A DNA stretch of 23,011 nucleotides from Wohlfahrtiimonas sp. (GCA_030149965.1 JASLHB010000089.1:1-23011), one strand, 5' to 3'; shown: positions 14,517 through 22,890, counted from the first letter of the stretch. Numbers and translations are program-made. The notes: generated by a model not told the origin, from the letters alone.

Positions 14517-17510
14517 ATGATAAGAAAAAATATACTAGCAATTGCATTATTGGGCGTTTTTGGGTTGACTCATGCTGCTGATGTTGAGAACTTAAGAACC
14601 CTTTCATATCTGAATGAACCATTACGCTTACAAGCTGATGTTATCGGTGAGGGCGAGATTATTCTAGCTGCACCAACGGAATATTTGAGGTTGAATCACC
14701 CAATTCCCAGCTATGATTTATCTATTGATGTGGTCGAACAAAACGGTCAAAAACAAGTTATATTGACCACAACCGAAGGTATTGAATCACCAGCGCTAAC
14801 ATTATTGTTAGAAGGTCGTGATAAAGATAATCGTAGACAGTTATTCGAGTTGCCAATTATTCTGGATTTTAAACCAGAAGCCGTTGTTGAAATAGATTCA
14901 GCGAAAGCAACTGATTCTGAAATTGTGATTGACGGCGCAGCAGTGGTAGATGCGCGAGTTTCTACGACAGCAACAGATAAAGTGGTTTTATCAGATGTGC
15001 CAGCTATTACAAAAGCAAAAACAGATGAGAAAATTACAGCTAAAGTAGAAAATAAAGTTGCCACTGCACCAACAAAACCAGCAGTTAAAACAGCTGCTAA
15101 GCAAAAACGAATTACTGATCCAGAATTAGTACAACGTTATCCAGTAGCAAAAGGTGAAACATTGTGGAGTATTGCAAATAGCGTTCGTCCTACAAATGTT
15201 ACACCACAAAAAATGATTGAGATCATTAAGGCTAATAATCCATCTGCATTTACATCAGATGGTGTTTTACGATCAGATGTGACTTTGTTGATTCCGAAAG
15301 AAACAGCTAAGGTACAGCATAAATTCGTTGCATCAGCAGATAGTAAAGATGCGCGTATTGGTTATATTTATGAGTTGCCTGAGCCACCTGTTGCTCAAGT
15401 AGCAGAAGTTAAACCAGAAGTTGCGGTTGCAGAAAACACAGATGATGTTGCCGTAAAGGTTGTTCGCCCAGTTGCTGATGGCGAAGAAGTAGCAGTAGCA
15501 GAACAAATTGTCGATTCTGCTGAAGCTATTCAACCAGAAGTTCTTGAACCTCAAACATCGGAAGTAGTAATCACTGAGAGTGTTGTACCAGTTGTTGAAT
15601 CTGTTGTAGAAACAGTTCGAGCTGAAGTGGTTGAGCCGATTAAGGCAGAAGAGCCTGTGAAGGTTGAAGAAGCTAAACCAGTTGAGCCACCAAAAAAACG
15701 ACCTGTTTATATTATGCCTGAGCCTGAACCTGAGCCAGGTATCATTGAACTAATTTTTGATAATATTGCGTATATTGGTGCAGGTGTATTGGTTCTGATT
15801 TTAGGTTTATTGGCAGTTGTTATGCGCCGCCGTAAACAAGGTGATACGCCAAAACAGCCTAAAGAGAAAAAAGCAAAAGCATCTAAAGGCTTATTTGGTA
15901 AGAAGAAAGCAGATGTAGCACCTGTAGAAGAAGATGTGGTTGAAGTTGCAGAAACTTCAGAAGCATCAAACGCTGAAGCAATAAAAGTTGCGCCAATTGC
16001 AACTGCAATTGCGACAGCAGCGGCTGTTACAGCTGTTGTAACACCAAAAGCAGAAGCTAAAGATGAAACAGCTATTGAAAGCTTGGACTTTGATTTATCT
16101 TTTGTTGATAACGTAGAAACTAGTGTTGCTGTTGAAGAAGAAAAAGAAGAAGCAGGTTTAGAGTTTGATTTATCTGAATTGAATCTAGATGTGGTTGAAG
16201 CAGCTGTTGTAGAGCCAAAAGTTGAAGAAGTAGAAGGCGCACTAGACTTCGATCTATCTTCTTTAGATTTGGGTGAAGCTGTTGTTGAAGTTAATCAGCC
16301 TAAAGTGGAAGAATTTGAAGGTGGATTAGATTTTGATTTATCATCATTGGATTTAGATGCGACAGTTCAAGAGCCTGAAGCTCCAAAAGTAGAAGAATCA
16401 ATGGGCGGTTTAGACTTTGATTTATCTTCATTAGATTTGGGTTCTGCAATTCCTGAAGCAGTAGAAGAAACTAAAGCAGAAGAATATGGTGGATTAGATT
16501 TTGATTTATCAGCATTCTCAACGCCATCAGTAGATGCAGAAGTGCCAAAAGAAGATACTTTCGATATGGCAGGCGCATTAGAGTTTGATTTAGGTGATTT
16601 TAAAATTGAAGCTGAGCCTGTTGCTGAAGTTGCTGTTGAAGAAATTATTGAAACTCCAGTTGTATCTGAAATTGAAGAAGAAAGTTTTGGTGAGAACAAT
16701 CCATTATTTGCACCACAAACGGATAGTGATATTGAACCGATTTCTATGGATGAGTCAATGCCTGAATCAGGTGAGCCAGAAGAATATATTAGCTTCCCAG
16801 ATTTATTGGAAAATGCTGAAGATGCTTTGGTACAAGATGATATTGAAGCAGAGAAACCAGCTGATTTTGCTAGCTTCTTAGAAAATGAAGAAGTTGCGTT
16901 GGATAGTTTGATGGAAGTTTCTAAGCGCTCGGATGCAGAACCAAAGTTAGATTTAGCTTTTGTTGCCGATTCAGATGATGATGCAAGCATGGCTTTCTTA
17001 GAATCATTAGACGCAGCTGATGAAATTATATTGGATGATCCAATTGATAGTTCTGTGAAAGATAATGCTTCTAAATCTGTAGAAATGATGGATATTCCTG
17101 AAGCAATTGAAATTGATTTACCAGAAGTAGAAATCGAACCTGAAGTAACAATTGATTTAGATTCATTAGATTTACCGACATTTGATAGCAATATTGTTGA
17201 AGATGTTGTGATGGAAGAAATCGATATTCCTGAAATGACATTGATGGAACCTGTCGTGGAAGAGATTTTGGAACCAGAACCTGTTATTGAAACAGTTGAA
17301 GAAGTTCCAGTGATCGTTGATCCGCTTTCAGTTGAAGGATTAGATAATCAGGATGCGGATTTTGAATCTGAGCAAGTGAAATTAGAATTAGCTGTGGCTT
17401 ATATGGGTTTTGATTTAGAGTTGGCTCGACCATTATTAGATGAAGTTATTAAAGATGGTAATCCTGCTCAAGTACAAAGAGCACAAGCATTATTAGCTCA
17501 AATAGATTAA
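14517..17510 (+). CDS. fimV: FimV-family inner-membrane peptidoglycan-binding protein
   Basis: A 997-aa FimV-like protein, a family linked to polar organisation, type IV pilus assembly and twitching. A signal peptide (1-20, cleavage after THA) precedes the FimV N-terminal domain (LRTLSYLNEPLRLQADV, 26-42; to about 118), a LysM domain (about 207-260, YPVAKGETLWSIAN) that binds peptidoglycan, a Pro/Val/Glu-rich periplasmic linker, one transmembrane helix (about 414-435) and a basic stop-transfer RRRKQ. The cytosolic part is highly acidic, with seven repeats of the type GLDFDLSSLDL (521-697), and ends in a TPR-like FimV C-terminal domain (about 940-997, LELAVAYMGFDLELARPLL). An Ala/Val-rich segment (491-509) is weakly hydrophobic. 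No pilus genes are in the window, so the partner system is unknown. Confidence 0.94.
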   Translation: MIRKNILAIALLGVFGLTHAADVENLRTLSYLNEPLRLQADVIGEGEIILAAPTEYLRLNHPIPSYDLSIDVVEQNGQKQVILTTTEGIESPALTLLLEGRDKDNRRQLFELPIILDFKPEAVVEIDSAKATDSEIVIDGAAVVDARVSTTATDKVVLSDVPAITKAKTDEKITAKVENKVATAPTKPAVKTAAKQKRITDPELVQRYPVAKGETLWSIANSVRPTNVTPQKMIEIIKANNPSAFTSDGVLRSDVTLLIPKETAKVQHKFVASADSKDARIGYIYELPEPPVAQVAEVKPEVAVAENTDDVAVKVVRPVADGEEVAVAEQIVDSAEAIQPEVLEPQTSEVVITESVVPVVESVVETVRAEVVEPIKAEEPVKVEEAKPVEPPKKRPVYIMPEPEPEPGIIELIFDNIAYIGAGVLVLILGLLAVVMRRRKQGDTPKQPKEKKAKASKGLFGKKKADVAPVEEDVVEVAETSEASNAEAIKVAPIATAIATAAAVTAVVTPKAEAKDETAIESLDFDLSFVDNVETSVAVEEEKEEAGLEFDLSELNLDVVEAAVVEPKVEEVEGALDFDLSSLDLGEAVVEVNQPKVEEFEGGLDFDLSSLDLDATVQEPEAPKVEESMGGLDFDLSSLDLGSAIPEAVEETKAEEYGGLDFDLSAFSTPSVDAEVPKEDTFDMAGALEFDLGDFKIEAEPVAEVAVEEIIETPVVSEIEEESFGENNPLFAPQTDSDIEPISMDESMPESGEPEEYISFPDLLENAEDALVQDDIEAEKPADFASFLENEEVALDSLMEVSKRSDAEPKLDLAFVADSDDDASMAFLESLDAADEIILDDPIDSSVKDNASKSVEMMDIPEAIEIDLPEVEIEPEVTIDLDSLDLPTFDSNIVEDVVMEEIDIPEMTLMEPVVEEILEPEPVIETVEEVPVIVDPLSVEGLDNQDADFESEQVKLELAVAYMGFDLELARPLLDEVIKDGNPAQVQRAQALLAQID
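16080..16610 (+). repeat. Acidic repeats within fimV
   Basis: Seven degenerate copies of (G/A/S)L(D/E)FDL(S/G)xLxL lie at residues about 522, 547, 576, 603, 631, 659 and 687, 22-30 residues apart. The three central copies are nearly identical (LDFDLSSLDL). This looks like duplication within the gene. Confidence 0.85.
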
Positions 17511-17524
17511 TGATGACTTAATAG

Positions 17525-17556
17525 AAAAAAGCCTAGATAATTATCTAGGCTTTTTT
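17525..17556 (+). terminator. Intrinsic terminator after fimV
   Basis: The stem AAAAAAGCCTAGAT / ATCTAGGCTTTTTT (14 bp) with an AATT loop ends in a T run only 14 bases before the epmA start codon. Confidence 0.9.
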
Positions 17557-17570
17557 ATTGGGAGAAAGAT

Positions 17571-18521
17571 GTGAATCAAGTTGTGCAAAAGCGAGCGAAT
17601 TTTTTAAGATTATTGCGTGAATATTTTTGGGCTGAAAATGTTATAGAAGTTGATACACCGATTATGAGCCAGTTTGGCAATAGCGATCCTGCATTATTAA
17701 ATTTTATGAGTAAGTTCAATGGTCCGGGGAAATTATTCAATGCCACAACTTATTTGATCACATCGCCTGAATATCATATGAAGCGTTTATTAGCGCAGGA
17801 TTCAGGTTCTATTTACTTTTTGGGTAAAGTATTTCGTGATGGGGAATTGAGCCGAAAACATACGCCAGAATTTACAATGCTTGAATGGTATCGTGTGAAT
17901 TATGATCTATTTGATCTCATTAAAGAAGTGATTCGCATTGTACGTTTAATGTCAAAGCAAGATTTGGCTGTAAAAGAATATAGTTATCTGAATCTATTTA
18001 TGGAAAAGCTCAGCATCAATCCATTTTTTGCAACGGAAGGCGAGTTGAAGCATCTATTGGCTCAGCATAATATAGATTTAGCTTTTGAGCCTAAAACAAA
18101 AGATGAGTATTTAGATTTGATTATGAGCCATATTTTAGAGCCAATGTTTGATCCTGATGTGATTACAGTGCTGCATAGTTATCCTGCATCGCAAGCTTCA
18201 TTGGCCAAAATCACAAAAGATTGCGCAGGTCATTCGATTGGTAAACGCTTTGAAATTTATTGGAAGGGTTTAGAACTGGCCAATGGTTATGAAGAATTAA
18301 CAGATCCTATTGAACAGCGAGCAAGATTTGAAAAAGAAAATATTTTACGCCAACAATATGGTTTAGCAGCAGTAGAAATTGATGAATTATTTTTACAAGA
18401 AATGGCACAAATGCCATCATTAGTCAGCGGTGTTGCAATGGGCATTGATCGCCTATTGATGGCAGTTGAAAATGCGAATACTATTAATGATGTCATTTTA
18501 TTTGCTTTTGAAAAAAGCTAA
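17571..18521 (+). CDS. epmA: EpmA, EF-P (R)-beta-lysine ligase
   Basis: This 316-aa class II lysyl-tRNA-synthetase-like enzyme (E. coli EpmA 325) attaches beta-lysine to elongation factor P, which helps ribosomes pass polyproline stretches. It lacks the anticodon-binding domain of LysRS. Visible are SPEYHMKRLL (65-74), motif 2 with FRDGELSRKHTPEFTMLEW (88-106), YPASQASLA (204-212), ELANGYEELTD (235-245) and motif 3 GVAMGIDRLLM (287-297). The start is a GTG with GGGAGA six bases upstream; no ATG fits better. The fimV terminator sits 14 bases upstream and leaves no room for a promoter between them. The SDR follows after 35 bp. Neither efp nor epmB is in the window. Confidence 0.95.
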   Translation: MNQVVQKRANFLRLLREYFWAENVIEVDTPIMSQFGNSDPALLNFMSKFNGPGKLFNATTYLITSPEYHMKRLLAQDSGSIYFLGKVFRDGELSRKHTPEFTMLEWYRVNYDLFDLIKEVIRIVRLMSKQDLAVKEYSYLNLFMEKLSINPFFATEGELKHLLAQHNIDLAFEPKTKDEYLDLIMSHILEPMFDPDVITVLHSYPASQASLAKITKDCAGHSIGKRFEIYWKGLELANGYEELTDPIEQRARFEKENILRQQYGLAAVEIDELFLQEMAQMPSLVSGVAMGIDRLLMAVENANTINDVILFAFEKS

Positions 18522-18556
18522 ATAGAACCCACTAATATCAGCAGGGAGAAAATATA

Positions 18557-19306
18557 ATGAATGTAGTAATTACAGGTGTTTCATCAGGATTTGGCCACGA
18601 AATGGCAAAGATATTTGTACGTTCAGGCCATACTGTGATTGGTATTGCGCGTAGACAAGATCGTTTAGAAAGCATTCGCGTAGAATTGGGTGATCGCTTT
18701 CATGGTTTTGCTTTAGATGTTTCTAATCGAGCTGATGCAGAAACTGTTGTAACAGAAGTCATGGCGCAATTTGGTCATGTGGATATTTTGGTGAATAACG
18801 CAGGTTTAGCTTTAGGTTTAGAAGGTGCACATGAAGCTAATTTTGATGATTGGCAAACGATGGTACAAACAAATGTTTTAGGTTTGATTTCTGTGACGCA
18901 GTTATTTTTGCCATATATGTCAGCAAGAAATGAAGGCTATGTGATTAACATGGGATCAGTTGCAGGTAATTGGCCTTATGCGGGCGGCAATGTTTATGGC
19001 GCAACTAAAGCGTTTGTGAAGCAATTTAGTTTAAACTTGCGCGCAGATTTATTCGGTAAAAATATTCGTGTGACGAATGTGGAACCTGGTTTATGCGGAG
19101 AAACAGAATTCTCTAATGTTCGTTTTAAAGGTGATGATGACAAAGCTGTTGCACTCTATCAAAATGCACATCCTGTGACAGGGAAAGATATTGCTGATAT
19201 TGTGTTCTGGCTAGCAAACCAACCAAAACATATTAATATTAATCAGATTGAAATCATGCCAACGAGCCAAACATTTGGCGGTTTAAAAGTTCATTACGCT
19301 GAATAA
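18557..19306 (+). CDS. ydfG: YdfG-like NADP-dependent 3-hydroxy acid dehydrogenase (SDR)
   Basis: A 249-aa short-chain dehydrogenase closely resembling E. coli YdfG, which oxidises L-allo-threonine, serine and other 3-hydroxy acids and reduces malonic semialdehyde. The Rossmann motif is TGVSSGFG (6-13) with Arg32-Arg33 after strand 2, favouring NADP. NNAG (80-83) and the catalytic Ser134, Tyr147 and Lys151 (GNVYGATK) are present. WPYAGGNVYGATKAF and TEFSNVRFKGDD are shared almost word for word with YdfG. GGGAGA lies before the ATG. It is cotranscribed with epmA and followed by a terminator. The physiological substrate cannot be read from sequence. Confidence 0.92.
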   Translation: MNVVITGVSSGFGHEMAKIFVRSGHTVIGIARRQDRLESIRVELGDRFHGFALDVSNRADAETVVTEVMAQFGHVDILVNNAGLALGLEGAHEANFDDWQTMVQTNVLGLISVTQLFLPYMSARNEGYVINMGSVAGNWPYAGGNVYGATKAFVKQFSLNLRADLFGKNIRVTNVEPGLCGETEFSNVRFKGDDDKAVALYQNAHPVTGKDIADIVFWLANQPKHININQIEIMPTSQTFGGLKVHYAE

Positions 19307-19321
19307 TTAACTGTAATGAAA

Positions 19322-19358
19322 AAGCCATCTTTTTAAGGAAAGATGGCTTAAATTTTTT
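19322..19358. terminator. Bidirectional terminator between ydfG and alr
   Basis: An 11-bp stem (19322-19332 with 19339-19349, AAGCCATCTTT / AAAGATGGCTT) is followed by TTTTTT on the plus strand and by a T run on the minus strand, serving both convergent genes. Confidence 0.88.
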
Positions 19359-19371
19359 GGATTGAGATAAT

Positions 19372-20439
19372 TTAGTCAATCACATGGAAGTGAATGCGCT
19401 TCGCTAGATGTGTGAAAATTGTATAAGGAATTGTATTTGCCCAAGTTGCCACATGTTCAATAGGCAATTGCTCACCAAATAGAATCACATCATGTTGCCA
19501 TTTGGATTCAGGTACATCGCTTAAATCCACCATGAACATATCCATTGCAACGCGCCCAACTAATGGTGCTTTATAACCATCAATTAATACATAAGCATTT
19601 TGCACTTCTCTTGGATAACCATCTGCATAACCACAAGCCACAACGCCGATTGGCATATCGTGTTTTGCTGTAAATGTTGCGCCATAACCAACATGATCAC
19701 CAGATTTAAGGTGATTCACATGAATGATCTTAGAGCGTAATTCTAAAATTGGTTTTAAGCCAATGTCTGTACCAGTTTTGCCATCAAAAGGTGATGCGCC
19801 ATATAAAGATAATCCTGCACGCACAATTGATTGAGCTGGTTTATCATCATAGAAAATGTGAGCTGAGTTGGAAATGGTTGCTTGAATGGTTGGATCTAAC
19901 TTAGCCATGATTGCTAGTTGTTTCTCAGTTTCAGGCGATAATTTTTCATCAGCAGAAGATAAATGAGTCATCATCTGGATGCTGTTTACATTCGAAGATT
20001 CTGACAGCAAACGATGATAATGTGTCAACTGTTCCGCTTGAATGCCCAAGCGATTCATTCCACTGTTTACTTTAATGAATACATTGATGGGATTTTGTAA
20101 TTTAGCTTCTAATATGCCATTCAATTGGTGTTCATTGCCGATGGCTGGCCAAAAATTGAATTCATCACATAAGTTATATTCACAGTGTTCAAAAACACCT
20201 TCTAATAAGATGATAGGAATATTTGGGCTGACTTCGCGAATAGCTTGTGTTTCTTCAATAGCTGCGACGGCAAAATAATCTACATGATTCTCAATAATTG
20301 GTGCAACGAGCTCTACTCGATGGCCATATGCATTTGCCTTTAAAACTGTGCACAAGCTGCTTTGTGGCGCTTGTTGTTTAAGAAAGGCGACATTGTGTTG
20401 TAATGCACTTTTAGAGAGATAAGCTTTTAAGGGACGCAT
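19372..20439 (-). CDS. alr: Alanine racemase
   Basis: This PLP-dependent enzyme makes D-alanine for peptidoglycan. The protein is 355 aa from the ATG at 20437-20439 (E. coli Alr 359). The frame is open to 20511, but the extra 24 residues overlap the promoter, and TGAGG lies five bases before the chosen ATG. Lys34 in LKANAYG binds PLP, Tyr252 in VGYGATF is the second catalytic base, and NSGMNRLG (125-132) and RVAMDMFMVD (296-305) are family motifs. The fold order (TIM barrel then beta domain) is intact. It is divergent from ygfZ and has its own terminator. Confidence 0.96.
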   Translation of the reverse strand: MRPLKAYLSKSALQHNVAFLKQQAPQSSLCTVLKANAYGHRVELVAPIIENHVDYFAVAAIEETQAIREVSPNIPIILLEGVFEHCEYNLCDEFNFWPAIGNEHQLNGILEAKLQNPINVFIKVNSGMNRLGIQAEQLTHYHRLLSESSNVNSIQMMTHLSSADEKLSPETEKQLAIMAKLDPTIQATISNSAHIFYDDKPAQSIVRAGLSLYGASPFDGKTGTDIGLKPILELRSKIIHVNHLKSGDHVGYGATFTAKHDMPIGVVACGYADGYPREVQNAYVLIDGYKAPLVGRVAMDMFMVDLSDVPESKWQHDVILFGEQLPIEHVATWANTIPYTIFTHLAKRIHFHVID

Positions 20440-20482
20440 ATAAACCTCAGTTGGCTGTTTGGGTAATATTAAGAGCGCAGTG

Positions 20483-20511
20483 ATTATGCTCGGAAAGAAT
20501 AGCGCATGCAA
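20483..20511 (-). promoter_or_regulatory. Candidate alr promoter
   Basis: On the minus strand, -10 CATAAT (20483-20488) and -35 TTGCAT (20506-20511) are 17 bp apart, upstream of the 355-aa start. This argues against the longer frame beginning at 20511. Confidence 0.5.
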
Positions 20512-20541
20512 ACGAATAAGTGGAAATTATAAAATAGTCAC

Positions 20542-20547
20542 TATAAT
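20542..20547 (+). promoter_or_regulatory. Candidate ygfZ-pfk -10
   Basis: A perfect TATAAT lies about 45 bp before the ygfZ ATG. The -35 is weak (GTGGAA at 20520-20525, 16-bp spacing). Confidence 0.45.
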
Positions 20548-20592
20548 AAAGATGTAAGTTCTAACTAGAACAGTTGATTAAGGAATGAAGTA

Positions 20593-21273
20593 ATGATGGA
20601 TTTTGCGAAGTTGGTTGTAACAGGTGCGGATGCGCGTAATTTTTTGCATGGGCAATTGACAGCGGATATGGATCATTTAGATTATTTGTATGATCATCCT
20701 GAAAACTCTGGCTTGGGCGGTTTGTGTAATATTAAAGGAAGACTAGAAGCTGTATTTTGGATTCAGAAAATTGAAAATGGATTTGATCTATATTTACCAA
20801 AATGTATTAGCGAAAGTATTGCAACGTTGCTTCGTCGTTATCTTTTTCGCTCAAAAGTAACCATTGAAGTTGTGGATGCGAATGATGAGTTTGCAACAAT
20901 TGTGCCACAGGATTTTAATATCCCTTGGATCATTGAAGCAACACAAGGTAAATATGTGCCACAAATGGTGAGTTTAGATGTATTGAAAGGTGTTCATCCT
21001 CGTAAAGGTTGTTATATTGGGCAAGAAATCGTGACGCGTTTACGTGATTTAGGTAAGAACAAAAAACGTTTGGGTAAAATTTCTTTAGGACAAAATAGCA
21101 ATATTAATATTGGTGACACAATTCACACAGATAATGATGTTGTTGCAGGTGAAATTATTTTAGTACAAGAGAGTGAAGCATTGGCTGTTTTAGTTTTAGC
21201 TGCATTGCATCAAACGCTTAAGCTTTCTGATACTATAGAACAATTAAATGTCTGGAAAGACGATAACGAATAA
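20593..21273 (+). CDS. ygfZ: YgfZ, folate-binding Fe-S repair/assembly protein (short form)
   Basis: YgfZ proteins are GcvT-related tetrahydrofolate-binding factors needed for the activity of certain Fe-S enzymes. The diagnostic motif KGCYIGQE (138-145) holds the essential Cys140, and the N-terminal VTGADARNFLHGQLTADM (9-26) is typical. At 226 aa it is clearly shorter than E. coli YgfZ (~326). Compared with that protein it seems to lack much of the middle and the C-terminal barrel is compact, although the motif region is intact. AAGGA lies eight bases upstream of the first of two adjacent ATGs. It shares a unit with pfk (26-bp gap). It pairs in theme with the suf genes at the other end of the window. 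Confidence 0.93.
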   Translation: MMDFAKLVVTGADARNFLHGQLTADMDHLDYLYDHPENSGLGGLCNIKGRLEAVFWIQKIENGFDLYLPKCISESIATLLRRYLFRSKVTIEVVDANDEFATIVPQDFNIPWIIEATQGKYVPQMVSLDVLKGVHPRKGCYIGQEIVTRLRDLGKNKKRLGKISLGQNSNINIGDTIHTDNDVVAGEIILVQESEALAVLVLAALHQTLKLSDTIEQLNVWKDDNE

Positions 21274-21299
21274 AATCAATTTTTAAGAGGCAGGTTCTC

Positions 21300-22328
21300 A
21301 TGAGTAAGAATGTTGGTATTTTAACGGCTGGTGGTGATTGTCAGGGATTGAATGCTGCGCTAAGAGCAGTAACATTGGCTGCACTTCAGGAAGGCTGGAA
21401 AGTTACTGGTATTCACGATGGTTTTTTAGGATTGGCAGAAGGTTGTATCATGCCATTGGATAAAGCAGCTGTGAGTCCTATTATTGGTTTGGGTGGTACA
21501 ATTTTGGGAACAGGTCGTGGTGGCGGTCGTGCTAAAGGTACAGAAGAAGCTGTAGAAAACTGCGTACGTAGTTTTGAAGCTTTGGGTTTGGATGCATTAG
21601 TTTGTTTAGGTGGTGATGGTACGCAGCGTTTTTCTTATGAATTATCTAAGAAAGGTATTCCTGTTGTGACGTTACCTAAGACAATTGATAATGATATCGC
21701 TCAAACTGATATTACATTTGGTTACGATACAGCTGTTCAAGTTTCTGTGATGGCCTTGGATCGTTTACGTACAACGGCTGATTCTCATCATCGTTTAATG
21801 ATTTTGGAAGTGATGGGGCGTGATGCTGGTTGGTTAGCAGCAGGTGCAGCATTAGCAGGTGGTGCGGATATTTGTTTAGTACCAGAAATTCCATATTCAA
21901 CAACAGCGATTGTGAAATCATTGAAAGCACAGATCTTTGAACATAAAGCCGCTTTATTGGTTGTGGCGGAAGGGGCGATTTCTCAAGAAGATGCTTTATT
22001 GGGCTTAAAACCAAAGAAACATGCCGCAGCGATGAAGTTGGTAGATCAAATTCCTGAGCTAACAGGTATTGAAGCACGATTGACAACTTTGGGTTATGTG
22101 AGCCGCGGTGGTACACCAACTGCAAATGACCGTATTTTTGCAACGCAATGTGGTAGTAAGGCGATTGAGTTCTTAAAGAACAATATCACAGGTGTTATGG
22201 TTGCAAGCCAAGGTGGTGAATTAGTTCCAGTACCTTTAGATAAGGTTGCAGGCAAGCCAAGATTATTACCAAAAGATCATTTATTAATAGAAAGTTTAAA
22301 ATCTACAGGCGTTTGTATGGGCGTTTAA
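21300..22328 (+). CDS. pfkA: 6-phosphofructokinase, mixed ATP/PPi signature
   Basis: A 342-aa PfkA-family enzyme that phosphorylates fructose-6-phosphate at C1. The phosphoryl-donor loop GGDCQGLNAALR (11-22) has Gln where Pro is usual. GGDGT (104-108) has Gly107 at the position that is Gly in ATP enzymes and Asp in PPi enzymes. PKTIDND (126-132) has Lys127, as in PPi enzymes, before the catalytic Asp130. MGRDAGWLA (172-180) binds the sugar phosphate. The Gly+Lys combination is known from a group of ATP-dependent enzymes (Amycolatopsis/Streptomyces type), so ATP is the likelier donor, but this is inference. AAGAGG precedes the ATG. It lies last in the ygfZ unit and ahead of an rRNA promoter. 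Confidence 0.94.
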   Translation: MSKNVGILTAGGDCQGLNAALRAVTLAALQEGWKVTGIHDGFLGLAEGCIMPLDKAAVSPIIGLGGTILGTGRGGGRAKGTEEAVENCVRSFEALGLDALVCLGGDGTQRFSYELSKKGIPVVTLPKTIDNDIAQTDITFGYDTAVQVSVMALDRLRTTADSHHRLMILEVMGRDAGWLAAGAALAGGADICLVPEIPYSTTAIVKSLKAQIFEHKAALLVVAEGAISQEDALLGLKPKKHAAAMKLVDQIPELTGIEARLTTLGYVSRGGTPTANDRIFATQCGSKAIEFLKNNITGVMVASQGGELVPVPLDKVAGKPRLLPKDHLLIESLKSTGVCMGV

Positions 22329-22363
22329 TCCACTTGCTTATATGTAACACCTTACTCTATGCA

Positions 22364-22397
22364 TAAAGCCCTTCGTTTGCGACGGGTTTTTGTTTTT
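22364..22397 (+). terminator. Intrinsic terminator after pfk
   Basis: The stem AAGCCCTTCG / CGACGGGTTTT has one mismatch and is followed by TTTTTG and TTTTTT. Confidence 0.75.
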
Positions 22398-22671
22398 TGG
22401 TGAAAATGTTTTTAATGATGTGGATTGATTGCATTCAATAGATAGATATAAAGGAGTTTTTTTGTATATATAAGGTAATCAACAGGATTGTAATTTAGAA
22501 GTTTACAATATTTAATGATGAATAAAGGCTATTTTTGGGAGATATTGACGTTTTCTTCTGGTTGATCTCAATTATTTTCACAGTTTTTGAATTTATTTCA
22601 AAAAAGATTGCCTGCGTATCCTGCTGTTTTTGTTTGGTTTTGTTGTTTATTTTTCGTGATTTTGAGTATGT

Positions 22672-22686
22672 GCTCAAAACTTGAGC
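22672..22686. promoter_or_regulatory. Near-ideal Fis-type site
   Basis: GCTCAAAACTTGAGC matches the Fis core consensus GnnYRnnWnnYRnnC completely and the refined form GNTYAAWWWTTRANC at all but one position. It is centred about 53 bp before the predicted P1 start. It is also a palindrome (TGCTCAA / TTGAGCA), and an overlapping TTTTGAG / CTCAAAA pair starts at 22661. Confidence 0.5.
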
Positions 22687-22697
22687 AGTGGGCAGTG

Positions 22698-22725
22698 TTG
22701 ACAGGATGGGATTCTGGTCTATAAT
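22698..22725 (+). promoter_or_regulatory. rrn promoter P1
   Basis: Both hexamers are perfect: TTGACA (22698-22703) and TATAAT (22720-22725), 16 bp apart as is usual for rRNA promoters. T-rich DNA and a Fis-like site lie upstream. Confidence 0.85.
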
Positions 22726-22731
22726 GAGCAC

Positions 22732-22785
22732 CTCTTCTGAACGAGGCGCTGCAGAAAACGCAGTGAGTTTAGAGTTCTTTCAAAG
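22732..22785 (+). promoter_or_regulatory. P1 leader with boxB-like and boxA-like elements
   Basis: CTCTTC begins seven bases after the -10, followed by ACGAGG, a hairpin (CGCTGC 22747-22752 / GCAGTG 22760-22765) and a boxA-like GTTCTTTCAAAG (22774-22785). The order copies that of the P2 leader. Confidence 0.5.
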
Positions 22786-22890
22786 GTTTCGGTGGTTTTA
22801 GTTGATGAGAAATTGGTTCGGTTTCCGGGTTAGTTTTTAGTTTGCTGAAATGAGATCGAAAAGAAATTTGAAAAGACTTTAAATTAGATG

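Noticed and set aside
16367..17191. Long antisense frame (274 codons) within fimV
   Set aside because: It mirrors the repetitive acidic codons of fimV and gives a Ser-rich low-complexity product; a typical shadow of a biased gene.
20440..20511. N-terminal extension of alr
   Set aside because: It overlaps the candidate promoter, and the internal ATG has a ribosome-binding site and matches the family start.
22495..22731. Minus-strand 78-codon frame in the rrn upstream region
   Set aside because: It is low-complexity (Lys, Asn, Gln, Ile), has no ribosome-binding site and runs across the P1 promoter hexamers, so it is almost certainly not a gene.
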